The position numbers and the translations under genes were made by a program. Of a DNA stretch of 64,000 bases, positions 25,336 to 37,400 are shown piece by piece. Source of the stretch: Limanda limanda (Eukaryota; Chordata; Actinopteri; Pleuronectiformes; Pleuronectidae); the NCBI RefSeq assembly GCF_963576545.1, contig NC_083638.1, positions 27,944,900-28,008,899 of the forward strand, given 5' to 3'. Numbering within the stretch: the first letter of the stretch is position 1; each line of letters starts with the position of its first letter. A model generated the notes under the pieces. That model saw only the letters and a list, made by a program, of their open reading frames with translations. It searched no databases and was not told the origin of the DNA.

Positions 25336-28300
25336 TATCTTCTTCTGCCTCTCACTCCACCCTTCCCATCTTTTGCAGTAGCTGTCACATCGCTGTTAAC
25401 ATTGCACTCACATTCTTCTGAGGCATCACCAAAGGGACAGGTTGAAAATCATGTTAATAGTTTGCTGGGACAAAAGGCAAGGGGGCTATATTTATTCATT
25501 TATTTTATAGCTTATTAAGAATTGGGTCTCAAGGACTTGCCAACATTGTCTGCTCATACAGGCAATGTATGCCCTTGGCAGCAACCATAGGTGTGCTACA
25601 GAATAACATTGTATATTGACGAGCTGTTTTGTGAAAGAATTTATCTTTATACCGTGATTGAGCGATGGATATTTCATTATACAAATTATCAGGACAAACT
25701 TGATAGTAAATAACATAATGTACTACCAACCTTGTACTTTAAATGTCCTGTAGGCAGAATTAAGGGGGAACTAACGATATAAAGAGAATATAATAATTAT
25801 AGTTCTGTTTTCATTAATGTACAATCACCCTTCTCTATGAACAGTTAGTATGACCACTACTAACAAAAACACTAGTATTGGTGTTTTGGGTAGTTTAGAA
25901 TGGGCCAGAAACAGCAGGTCCTCTTCCATGTTGCACAGCCATGATTCTACAGTAGCCCACAGCAGACGAGAGGGGATCCTTCAGGTTTTTATATTATCCA
26001 GAGGCCATTGCAGGTTCTCCACTAGGAAAAGGAGGGGTGAGGAGTTTTCAATCAGTTCTATAACTGTAAACTGTTGTTTTGCTTTTGTTTGTTTCATTGG
26101 ATTACATAAAAACTACTAGACAGAAACTCAGTGCAAGGATGCAGTATGGATCAGGGAAGAACTCCGATTTGTTTCCACTTTCTTCAAAATTGCCAAGATT
26201 GCAAAGAATCACGCAGTTTTAGGAGACTAAAGAGGTTTAACTTTCATTTAACCTGCTCTAAATCACAAAAGGTACTCATACTCTACTCCCATTGATGGGA
26301 ATATGTTTTAAATGGGCTGTTTTGCACCTACAAAGAGCTAAGAAATATGAATATAGTCCCTGTTGTGTAGAAATATCCTGTAACTGGCCATCATTATAAA
26401 TAAATATATCAAAGATGCACCTCAGATGGAGCAAATATAGACAATAATCCCCCCGATGTTCAACAGTCATTGAAAAGTGCCTTACAGCTCACCTTTATGT
26501 AGTCCTCAGAGCTGAAAAGATGTGAAATCATTTGACTTTCCCGTCTTCAATAAACTAACACTTGTTTGATGGAAGGGATCAAGTGCACCCTGTGGGTAGA
26601 ATCATCTCTTCAGCATCCCTAGGAGATCTGGATGTTTGGCTTATGGCAGAAGCACTAGGAATGCACAGTTGCACTGTTCAAAAGCATTTTTGACTTTGAC
26701 TGCTTCGCTTTTTTACATGTTAGGCTCCTTCTTGGCATGTGTGTCTGACTATGTCCCTAGAGTGAATTATCGCACCTCATTTGTCTTAAGATGTGATGTG
26801 TGAAAGTAAGTCAAGGCCAGCTAATTGATTTAGTTCCCGTCCCCTGGGTTTCTTGTAATCCAATTATTAGAGTGCACATAATGATTTTAAATTACTTCCT
26901 GATGTGGAAAGTAAATATACTTATTTACTGCGAAGAGAAGAAGTGATGTTGAAATATATACTCACAGAACTAAATAGTAGTAACACTGTGGAGAATAAGT
27001 ATTCTCTACCCACTCTATAATAATGTGATGTGATTCTACTATTTCTGGAGTGGCAAGGAAACTAAGCAGATCCTGGCAACATGTCCAGTCCTTTTTATGG
27101 GATGTTTTTTGTGCAGGCAGCTCACAGTCGGGGCTCAGGTGGCGTTGAGAGGTGCAATTCAACAAGACAATTACCGCGGAAACCTAACCAATTGTCTGAG
27201 GGCCTGTAAATGAATTTTTTTTTTGCTATTATTTCACTCGTGGCAAGAATTTTTAATAACTGCCACCCTGGCATTTTTCCTCATCGAATAGATTAGTTAA
27301 ATGTCAGGCAAAATGTAAATGAATTAATAAACGCAAGCTCTGGTTATTATGCTCTTTGTATTATGCAGCTTTGCAGTGTTTAACGCGGCTTCCTATACAA
27401 GTAGCAGGCTATAACTGATTGCTTGTTTGGCGCTCTAAGCAGGGGAGACATATGATTGGCACGGTATATTTTTTTCCTGAGAAACAAGGTTGCAGGAGAA
27501 TGAGTGACAAAGTTGTAATGGAAAAGACCTGCACAAATGTTTAGGAGTCACACATCTGTCAGTCAGGCCCTGTTTACACGGGGCCCAGACAAATCTCTAA
27601 ATGAAGTTCACAATTATCGATGCTGTATGGGTTTCACTTTATTAACAATACCGTGAAGATTGGTTATGTTAAACAGGTTCCACAACGACACAGGTACGCA
27701 GATAAATACTGTGCCTTCTGTGGTTAGAGTAGTAGGGGCATATTAACCTACCAGTGTGACATCCTGGTAAAAATGCTCCAGGTTCACTTACTCCTTGTGC
27801 GTCATGTAGCGTTTGTCTATGTTGGAAACTCACCTTTATCCTGATTTGCACCATGGTGAGTTGATTTAAGACAAATGAAAGAAAAGGGTAGGCTAGTGGA
27901 CGGGAGGACGTCTGAATGGCTTTAAGAAAGCACTTAAGGACACTATGGAAGACTTTGTCCCTGCTGATGTGGATTTTGTTGTTTTTGATGCTAGTTCATG
28001 AATGCATTTGCAGTATTGTGGTGTAGGAGAGACTGCGATGGCCTTATGGGTGCTGTGAGTTGTATAGTGGGGCAAAAAGAAACATAATCAGCTGATGGAA
28101 TGCACCTGCAGCAAATAGATGCATCCCATCAGCCCGTTGTGTGCTTTGTGCCTTTTCTTTTTGCTTCGTTGTACAAGCCTCACAGTACCTTTGCAATACC
28201 CACCAGAATTTCTCAGTGGTCACGACATTGCAAATAAATAACACCTACCAGGAGGCTTCAAAACTATTCAGTGTGCCGGAAAGTCTTTGTTTTTCACAAC

Positions 28301-29596
28301 AGCAGTGCAGTTTTTCAATGATAGCTCTGCATTGATGTAAAAAGTCCAAACAAAAACCTCACACTACATGAACTCTTCATTCTTTCTTACTGCTGCGATC
28401 TATGCGAATCTGGTACATTTGAATGGCATATCAATATTTTAAATCAGAATTGTATTACTAACATTATTATGCAATTGCACTGGCAATATTTATTGGTGCT
28501 TCATCGATGCTTCTTTTCTTCCATTGAAGGAGACAGACAAAACCTGTTTTCACTGAATGGTTGAAGCTGATATCGGACATTTACTCTTTTGAATCATTGA
28601 TAGCAAGAACTTTGAATTACCATATTTAAATGTATATAAAGAAAGGACTAAGGCATAGCAGATTAAAAATAGTCCTGTTACTTTTCAATGTGCTTTACAT
28701 CCTCTTATACATATTCATTTATTTTATAGTGGATTTCATTTTTTTAGATAGTCCACTGTCATGATCTCATCTGTTTGTGGATTTTTCTTTGCCTGACCAT
28801 AAATGTTGTACTGTGCTGCATTTTGTTATTTATAAAATGGAGAAGACAACAACAAATTCATTAACAATATATATATACACTGTATATATAGATCACCATT
28901 AAATACACAATTATTGAAAATGTATGAATACTAGTACAAGTGTACTGTAATACACTTGAGAAGACAGCTAACAACTTTATCAGCGGTTATAACGAGAAAG
29001 CCTAAGGACAACAATCAAGTGTCATAATTGTCCTCCTGTGCCCTTGAAGAAAGACACAGTGGTGTCCTTTAGGCCTGTCCTTCCCTAATAAAAGTTACAA
29101 GAATCATAAAAATGATTGCAGAGTAACTGGCTGTAATTAATAAAATAGTTTTATGAGTGCAAATTCTGCGGCTATTCTTCTTAGGTATCAAATGTGTTTA
29201 ACATGTTAACAATGTTAATACCACGACAAATGGAGTATGAATGTACAACTTGCAGTTCATCCTTTTAAAAATAAGTGTTTCTATTAAACACCAATTAACT
29301 GTTCTTAATGCTTACAGAAGTATCATGCTGTTTCCCTGGAATGAATATTGTTTACAGAGAGTATGTGGCGACAATACAGCATGTCTCACTCCATGATACA
29401 GGGTATTGTAATGAAATGTAAAAGTTAGCGGAATATATTTAGTAATGAAGCTTGTTCAGAGTTTTGCATCATTAAAACAAATAATAATAATTGATAACAT
29501 TGGTTTAGATACTATTTAAGTCGATTATATAATTTTTACTATATTATAAAAAGCTATGTCCTTTTCATTGTGCACTTTTCGTTTGTAGCGTTTAAG
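25336..29596. other. noncoding stretch, no gene seen
   Basis: No recognisable gene. The part at 27180-27540 is AT-rich with many homeodomain-like TAAT/ATTA cores and could be a conserved regulatory element, but that cannot be judged without alignment. A short (TA)n tract lies at 28868-28878. Confidence 0.4.
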
Positions 29597-29660
29597 ACAG
29601 TGGTCACCAACCCGTCGATCGTGATCGACTGGTCCATCCCTGAACTCCCTGGTCTCACTG
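29597..29660. mobile_element. solitary hAT (Charlie-like) terminal fragment
   Basis: CAGTGGTCACCAACCCGTCG followed by 'atcgtgatcgactggtcc' is the usual start of a family of vertebrate hAT elements, whose ends read CAGTGGTCACCAACC and then a GATCG palindrome. Only this end is seen; no matching right end or 8-bp duplication was found, so it is a truncated relic. Confidence 0.45.
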
Positions 29661-32442
29661 GCTGCGGGTTCGGGAAGTGTTGGAAATAAGTTTGTGACAT
29701 AGACATAAAAACATTGTGGTTCATAGCAGAATAAACAGAGAAAATGATCTTTCACCAGAGTTTTAGTGTTTATCTGATGAGTTTATTTCACAAAAATAAA
29801 TGGTTGCAACACTTTCTGAGTGCGTTTCAAAATGATATCCAGCGTTTCTATTGACGGAAATCATTGTAATGTTTAAAAAGTTTTTTTTACTGTGAAATAT
29901 TTGCAGGAGCAGAAGATGCACGGCTTCAAAATGTGTGGTACTGGTATTTATTTGAGTACGAAGGACTATTTTATACAAGGAAATAGTCATATTTATGGCC
30001 ATATTCAAGACGAAACCTATATGTAAAAACAATGTGCTGCAGTAGCATCTCCTGTGCAGAACATGCTTTTGAACTGAGAATCTAAATATTGTGCATTCAG
30101 CAGATGCTGTAAATATGAATTGATATAATTTTGAATATTGTGCATAACTGCTCTCATATTTATGCTCATACATTCAGTCTTTAACAGAAATTGAAAAAAT
30201 GTATATATATGACAATTCTAATTGTTTTTTTTATGAAGATATCAGGCAGCAGGAACACAACAAGAATAAAGCGTATTATACTGTATATCATGGTGAACAT
30301 GTTATGTAGGTCACTAATCATGGCTCAGGTGAGTCTGTGCTCTTTCTCTACAAACTCTGTTTAATATAAACGATAGAACTTGTATGTGCTGTTGTTGTTT
30401 AGGGCTCAAATGAAACAGCGACTGTAGTATAATTAGAGTATAAAGCTTCCCAGGCTGAACAATGTGAGCAATGTTTTCAGGAGTTCTTTTGTGTTGCTCT
30501 TCATCTCCCTTAACTTCACCCCATCTATCAGAGCTTAAGAATTAATCAATGTATTTATAATGGCCTTCAAGCCCTGTGGCATCTCTCAAGGCTACACAAC
30601 CAAATAGGATGTAAAGCTGTGATCCTCAAAGAATTTCCATCACAGGAATAATGCAGTCCCAGGGCACAGCTGCAAACGCTTGCCCTGAGCATTAGGCACA
30701 GATAATTTAAACACATAAGCAGGTTCTTAGCGCACCTTAATCAATGCCATTGGTGTCTTTTAGTTGGGAGGGAGGGGAAAGCAATAAAGAGATAACACTG
30801 GTATAACCTGGGGACTCGCTGCAGAAGAAATATGGAGCGCTGAAGCCCTCTGGGTAATGAGAAACAAAACTCCTGACAAAGAATTCTCCTCCTGGAGTTT
30901 CTGCACCACAGCAAAGTCACATAATGAGCACGATCACACCTCATACAGTCGACGAGTACAGAAAAAGATGACTGGAGTGCCATTTGACTCACAAATAAAT
31001 GGTGCAATAAAGTTAACATGAGCCTTTGCCAAATCTGTGTCTGGCATATGATGTTTGGAAATAGCTGTTTTGGAGCAGACATGTCGGCACAAATACGAGC
31101 AATCCTCTCAAAATCCCATTGTGCTGGAATGTTTTATGATGTTATCAACTACTAAAAGGCATAAAAGAGAAAACAGAGCAGACAAGTGAAATTTCATATT
31201 GCGGTGTGTAATAAAATAATCCAACAATCATAATTCAAAGACCCAATGGGAAGCAGGAAATTCTTCATCAGAGCACTTTCTGCTGTAACCAGGCATCCAC
31301 ATCAACAGCTCCTTCCCCCATCTCCCATGAAACTGATATATGAAACCATTTCCCCAAAACCAAACATGCCCGAAAACATTATTAGTGCCATTTCCTCTTC
31401 TGTATTAAGGTGAGAAGTGCTGAAGGCAGATCGGACAGAGCCTTTCCCGGTGATGAAGTGCCTTCCTCTTTAGGTCTCTCACACATCACAGAGGAAATGT
31501 GTGAGATTTATCAGTGTTGGCCCTCTCAGGAGCATTCTCTGTGGTGGAGCAGCTCTCCGAGGACACGGCTGTGCTGCTCTTTCTCAGGGAGCAGGTGTAC
31601 CTTTGTTTTGAATCATATCTTTGATAGCATTGTCAAAAACACCAAATGAGAGATAGATAACTGGAAAACAGAAGATTTGTGCCTGTGGGTATAAATAGAA
31701 CTAAAAGAGCTGATCCTGCTATTCAAAACCACAAAAAATGATCAGTCCATTTTAAATTCAAGGCTCCATTTGTGTAAAGTTTGTGTGGAAAATGACCAAA
31801 CAGGGTTTTTATTTTGCTTCATATATTATAAAGCTTTGACCTTTGTGGGTCTTGGATTTTTTTATGCTTTACTTGCATCTGCCACACTGAACTGTGCAAC
31901 AATTTCTGCACCTTAATTATCACCATCAGGTCACAGCCTTTACAAACTGTAATTAGGCTATAGCAGGACACGTTGTTGCATCTTTGTGTTCATAGAACAG
32001 ATGGATCATAGTTTGAGCAGCAGAGGCTTTGCCGCAACAAAATTGTTTTAGCCACATATATCTTGAAAATGTTTAATTCTGTACAGTAACAGGCAATATA
32101 TATGGTGTAGTTTTGTATCGCAATTAATAATTGTGATTCACTATGTTAGTGTTTTTTGCCCTCTATGCGACTTAACTCTACTCTAATCCAAGGGTGTGGT
32201 TGATTCATTTTCAGCAGAAGCCTTGTCTTTGAGATTTTCTGCCTTGCTAACCAAAAAAACAAAGAAATAGAGCTAATTTTAAGAGTATCAATAAATCGTT
32301 CACCTATGTTACCAGTTTGTAAACCACCTAGCCAAGGGTCTGTCCCAGCATGCAGTGGGTTTGAGGCATGTCTGGAGATATCTCCATAATGGTGACATAT
32401 CTGTCACAGGGTTAACACAAAAACACACAGAGAGACAGAAAC
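29661..32442. other. noncoding stretch, no gene seen
   Basis: Open frames here (such as 29763-30173 minus, 31410-31649 plus) show no domains and no credible splice sites. Nothing further could be supported. Confidence 0.45.
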
Positions 32443-32510
32443 AATTTAGGTTCAACTTCACTTCACTAGTCTATGTGCAAAGACTAGTGAAGTGAAGTTG
32501 AACCTAAATT
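32443..32510. repeat. perfect 30-bp inverted repeat with 8-base loop
   Basis: The left arm (32443-32472) starts AATTTAGGTTCAACTT and ends CTAGTCT. The right arm (32481-32510) is its exact reverse complement over all 30 bases. The loop is ATGTGCAA. RNA from either strand would fold into a fully paired hairpin. A perfect match without any mismatch is unusual for a microRNA precursor and suggests a recent origin, for example by template switching during replication. No transposon ends or target duplications flank it. Confidence 0.95.
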
Positions 32511-33060
32511 TCCAGCGAGAGAACGGATACTAAGTTGTCTTTAATGTCTTCTAATTTGCTCTCCTTAAAAAACAATCCAGCAATCTTCAATAAAATATGT
32601 TTTAGTCAAACAAAAGTCCACCAAGATGACAGGAAGGCGGGTTTGAGATAAATTAAAGATATATTTCTAGCTGTTAATCATACAAAGCAACCCTAGTGGA
32701 GCCCAAGAAAAACACATTTTCTTATTGAGTTGTAAATATCATTGGTCCCCTTTAAATCAGGGAGTCTGCACTAAATTAATATTTATAATCCAGGAATCCT
32801 GTAGGCCTGGATAGGCCCTGTGGTTCTTTGAGATAAATGCTACTATAATCATCTAAACTGTCTCACATGGACAATGCTGCCATGTTTATATTGTCCAGCA
32901 GTCTAAAATCAGAATCACCTACATGAAATCTTCATCAAATGCCGAAACCTATTCATTGTACTCAGTTACACAACTTCTGGACTAAATTAAATTCATTGAG
33001 ACACTGAAAGACATTACCTCAGAAGGCCAACATCTCTTGAGTCTACAGCTTTCTTTAAAG

Positions 33061-33130
33061 CGGACCTATAATGCTTTTCCTTTATTTCTGTAATATATAT
33101 AGATGGGTTTCTGAGCATCATCATCATCAG
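33061..33130. repeat. dispersed repeat end ('ttaaagcggacctataatgc')
   Basis: The text TTAAAGCGGACCTATAATGC resembles the start of a fish repeat that usually begins TTAAAGGGGACATATTATG. A closer relative lies at 55611-55790. Only the end is recognisable and the class is unknown. Confidence 0.35.
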
Positions 33131-33240
33131 TGTTCAGGTCCTCTCTCCTAAAAGATGGTTAGAGTTAAAGCAGGGAATGTCAGAGATCTAATCATCTCTT
33201 AAAAATTACTGTTAATTATATTTTTTATCTGAAATGTATG

Positions 33241-34011
33241 TGTCACACCGCGGTAAGGTTTGTCTTGTCTTGGGGTTTTTGTCTCGTAACTTCCTGTTTT
33301 ATTTTGAAATCCTAACTCTCCTCTCGTTTCAGGTCACTTGCCCTTCCTCATGTGTCACCGGTCTGATTGTCTCTGATTGTTTCCACCTGTTCCCTTCACC
33401 CTCATGTGCTTATAGTCTGCGTCTCCCCTTTGTCTTGTGTTTCGTTCTTGTTCGTGCACCTACGCCTTACCCACAGTCATTGTCGTTTTTGCCAAAGAGT
33501 TTCTTGCTACGCCACGTAAGTTGTTTTCTGTTTCCTCCTTGAGAGTGATTTTTTGTTTGTTAAAGTTTTCCAGTTTAGCTTTGTTTTGTGTTGTTTGTAA
33601 ACTGTTTTTCTTCCTCCCTTTTGGAGCGATTTATGTAAAGAGAGATTTAGTTAGTTTGTTGAGCCTCCTGTTTAGGTGAGCCTTTTCTTTTGCCCCATTT
33701 ATTAGTAGTTTGGTTTTCCTCCTTCGGGAGCGCTTTTGATTTCTTGCTCTTGCCATTTGTTTGTCCTCCTTCGGGAGTGGTTTATGTTTAAAAGCTTTTT
33801 CTTTTTCTAGTGTATGTTTTGTATTTATTAGGAAGTTCTTTTTCCCCAGTTATTGCTTGCCAATTTATATAATATTATTATATAGATATAGTTAGTGAGA
33901 TTTTCATAGCCTTCTTGTTTGTCACTCTGCATTGAGGTTCTGAAATCAATAAAGTGTGCTGGTACGTGATATTCTCTGCATCTGAGTCCTCATTCCAGTC
34001 CAGGCCTGACA
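33241..34011 (+). mobile_element. solo LTR of a Gypsy-type retrotransposon
   Basis: The 771-bp segment starts TGTCACACCG and ends CAGGCCTGACA, fitting the TG...CA rule for LTRs. It is flanked by a perfect 5-bp direct repeat GTATG (33236-33240 and 34012-34016). A polyadenylation signal AATAAA lies near 33948, in the place expected before the R/U5 boundary, which sets the plus-strand orientation. No gag, pol or second LTR is present, so the internal part was probably lost by recombination between two LTRs. The LTR is T-rich and contains several CTCC...GGAG hairpins (33535-33777). The superfamily is inferred from duplication size and general style. Confidence 0.85.
33535..33777 (+). other. repeated CTCC-loop-GGAG hairpins within the LTR
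   Basis: Two exact copies of CTCC-TTCG-GGAG occur at 33719-33730 and 33766-33777. As RNA each would form a short stem closed by the very stable C(UUCG)G tetraloop. Degenerate relatives are CTCC-CTTTT-GGAG at 33614-33626 and a weaker CTCCTTGAGAG at 33535-33545. Each copy is followed by a similar T-rich text ('gcgcttttgat', 'gtggtttatg', 'gcgatttatg', 'gtgattttttg'), which indicates serial duplication. The likely stage of action is the retrotransposon RNA, but no function is known to me. Confidence 0.6.
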
Positions 34012-34272
34012 GTATGCTTTCGATATATCTACTGAATGTGAGTTTTTTTAAAGAAATTTAGCATTTTAGCATCGAGTCAACAAGAAAACGAGGCAATATC
34101 TATGCCAATACCTGCTACAAAAGTGGATTTACTCCTTCAGTGATCTGTACTGTGTCAAATAAAGACAGAGTTGCAGTAGAGTGTACCAAGCTAATGAAAC
34201 TTTAAATCGAAATAATACAAAAAATATTGAGTGTCTCTTCTGAATTTCACATTTCAATATGCATTGCTGTAA
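34012..34272. other. noncoding flank of the solo LTR
   Basis: AT-rich text after the LTR target duplication. No feature recognised. Confidence 0.4.
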
Positions 34273-34323
34273 TCACAAATTTATAATGATAAATTAAGTG
34301 TTTTTAAACAACTGCTGCAGGTA

Positions 34324-34446
34324 ATGCGCTTGCTCATCTGTCATCAACACCTCAGGGGTCGCATTGAGACAAAGAAAATCGGACTCATTCGTCTGGCATT
34401 CAAGCATATTTCCCACATCTACAGTCTACAAGAGGTGCATGTGTAA
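34324..34446 (+). other. possible terminal exon, unidentified
   Basis: A 40-codon frame from ATG to TAA reads MRLLICHQHLRGRIETKKIG, then continues as LIRLAFKHISHIYSLQEVHV. It is preceded by a reasonable splice acceptor (a T-rich tract ending CTGCTGCAG at 34320). Its GC content is higher than the flanks and the translation looks like an amphipathic helical protein end. The frame is also open upstream to 34273. I do not recognise the protein and see no partner exons, so this could be the tail of a gene, a pseudogene piece or chance. Confidence 0.25.
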
Positions 34447-37400
34447 CAGAGTTAGAAATGTACTTTATTTATTCTTATAATTTGTAGTTGTGAATTTTAG
34501 TAGTTATTTTGTTTTATTAACGTTACCTGCGGAAATGACCTTGCTGTGCATCACCTTTTGTGTTCCTCCGAAAGTTCATACTTTCTGTCGACCCCTCCCC
34601 CCCTCAGCATTGCTGAGGAACAGAGGTGCAGCAAGAGGAGAAAGTAATCACAGAAAAACAATGTGTTGCTTTCTACAGAGGAAGCAAATAAAAAGCTGGA
34701 AAACAACCCACTGAGTCCAATGCCCAATCCATATCTGTTACACATGTAAAATATTATCAACAGATGACTACATCAGTCATGCTACACAATTAGCAGGATA
34801 ATGGGTGTAATTTAACTCTCAAAGACTTGATCAGATTCAGGCATGTGCACTGACGCAGCTAATAAGTTTTTATTCAGCTCAATTGTTTTCTGCTACTTAC
34901 TTTCAGTTGGGGATGAGCCTGTGCTCACAAACCCTGGATGTGCTGCCCCTTGACAAACGATAATCAGCCAATCAGGAGAAAGCAAGCTTTTAAGGAAGCC
35001 TCTTATTGAAGAATGAACAGACATTCCCTGCTCCAGTCAGAGGTTCATCTGAGATGTTTCATAACAGGCAGTTTGAGATACACCAGCTATATGTGTCACT
35101 TTACTTTTTTTTTGGTGTTGTTCGTATTAATTAAAAATGACTGGGCTGGATCATCATCACATCTATCTGGCAGGTTGTACAAGCCTTGTGTTCATTAATA
35201 ATGCCTGTACCTCTTTTTGTTGACAGCCTACAACGACCAGTGTGATAGTGTCAGTCGAGCAAAGAATCGGGGAATGCAACAGTTGAGTGACCACACAGTC
35301 AGGAGTGACTTCTCAAAGCTTCATAATGCAGGCGAGTGAGGTTCGATGTAGCCATCCCTCATCGGTAGCGTGTCCCAGGATTACACACCCGCTTGCTGGG
35401 AAGCATTTAATTTCTCCTTTCGGCACAGTGACACTTCAGTCTTTTCTCTGTAATTACGCGTTATTAATGTTATGTAATTTGGCAAGACAGAACCTTGGAT
35501 GCAGTGGCACAGTTATTGACATTAGCTGGCGATGCTTCTTTCCTGTGGCTTCAATGAAAAGACCGTGCCTAATTATGGTCCGATTAGGGTTTTTATCTCT
35601 GAGGCTCTGTGTGGTGCCGCTGACAGCTTGTGGACACGACTGCACACTCTGTTTCCACAGACAGGAAGCTCAGTGTTTTCCTCGTGTTATAATATATCAG
35701 AGCTTGTAAGCTTTGTAAATGCATCCTTTATTCACTGCCTGTTGTACAGAAGATACAACATTTTGACATCAACATTTGACAACTGAACAATACCCACTGT
35801 GAAGGAGGTGTAGACTTCAGAAACTTTGGCCCTTACTCAGTTTCATCATCTTACTTTTAGGGGAGGAAACCTGAAAAGTTTTCACCATCTTCAGAATATA
35901 ATAAATAGCATTTGGGTGAAAGATGACATTCTAAGATGCCATTTCTACCAGTAATGGCTTGGTGGCTCTGAAGCCTTAGCTCTCCATTGTAAGGTAATGA
36001 TGTATTATTACATTGTGAAATTGGGTCTTTTTTATCCCAAAAAAAGAATAAAACTGAAATTGGCATCATGAAAGCACAGCTTTGTTTCACAGAGATTGTC
36101 ATCAAAAGCACAGAAAGAGGTTTCAAGGTTTGAATAATACTCAAAATCTGAATTACAGGCTGCAAGTCATCAACTCTAAGCCCTCTATTTTCTTTTTGAC
36201 CTTGTTTTATCTTATTTGTTCATATACTTCTAGCATGTTGGGGCTATGTTTTGCTACTTGTAGTTTTTAAGGAAGTTATGTATTTTGTGTCAATAACAAT
36301 AATATGTTTAAGTTCTAATGAACTGCCTGTTCTAAACTTGCCTGTTCAACTCATTACTCCTTCTTAGTGAGTCCTCCTCAAACAGTTCTACAATATACTG
36401 TACTTTTGTCACTTTTTCATTGTTTTTTATTATTGTTTGTGTTAAGAGTCTATGGTGCAGAGTGAAGTTAAAAGAACTTTGAGTTCTTCTTACCTGGTTT
36501 ATAAAGGAAATTAAATTGTTGAATGCAACATTTGTAGATTGATATTTTTGGTATACAAGTCAAACACTTAATCACAGTCTTTGAGCAGTAATCCACTGCC
36601 ATCCCTACCAAACAAGTCTATTGTTATAGTCTAGTGTTTGTCCAACACTTTGTCCAGACCAGACGGCGGGGAGGGGGGGGGGATCTTACAGTTGCTAGGC
36701 AATCATGTAATCAGCTGTGTCTCCTGTGTGTCAGTGTGATATTGTTGGTTACAGATAACTGACACTTAAAGGAAGGTTATATTCAAGCAATCAAAAACAC
36801 TAGTGTGAAGAAATCTTACATGTCTAGGTTTATCTCATCCGGGTATTTTTGTCTCTTTGGAAGATCACACAGCTCCTGCTATTGTGCAACAGGGACATTT
36901 GAAGGTTCCATTAAAGCCATCCCATGTGAGATCGCCCCCTCGGCTTGTGATTTCATCAGCCCTACATGCAGTTCAATTACAGCCACTTGTGTCAAGGATC
37001 ACTTATAGGAAATGATTATATAATAATATTTGATGGAAAAAGCATTGATTCCGGAGATTCCCGGCAGGAAAAACTACTCCTCCCCGACTACACAGGTGAA
37101 CATGTGTAGTTGGATCTTAAGTCAAATCCACAACAATTATGTGCTACCTGAAACGTGGCACATAAGGTGGCGGTTTTGGAGGCGATCATCGTAACAACTC
37201 CAATGAAGCATGAACATGAACTAACAGATGATCATATATGGTTTAGACACAGATGGGTGAAGTCATAATCCATCACAGTGGCTTTCCTTTTCTCCTGGCT
37301 CAGCGTTTACACCTGCCATATTGCACACAGTCTAGCTGTGCAATGACAGATAATTATTTTTTTACCTCTAAGTAAAGTGCTATTATTGGCTTCTTTACAA

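Noticed and set aside
25216..25518. Ser/Leu-rich 100-codon frame
   Set aside because: Translation of the (CT)n microsatellite and its flanks.
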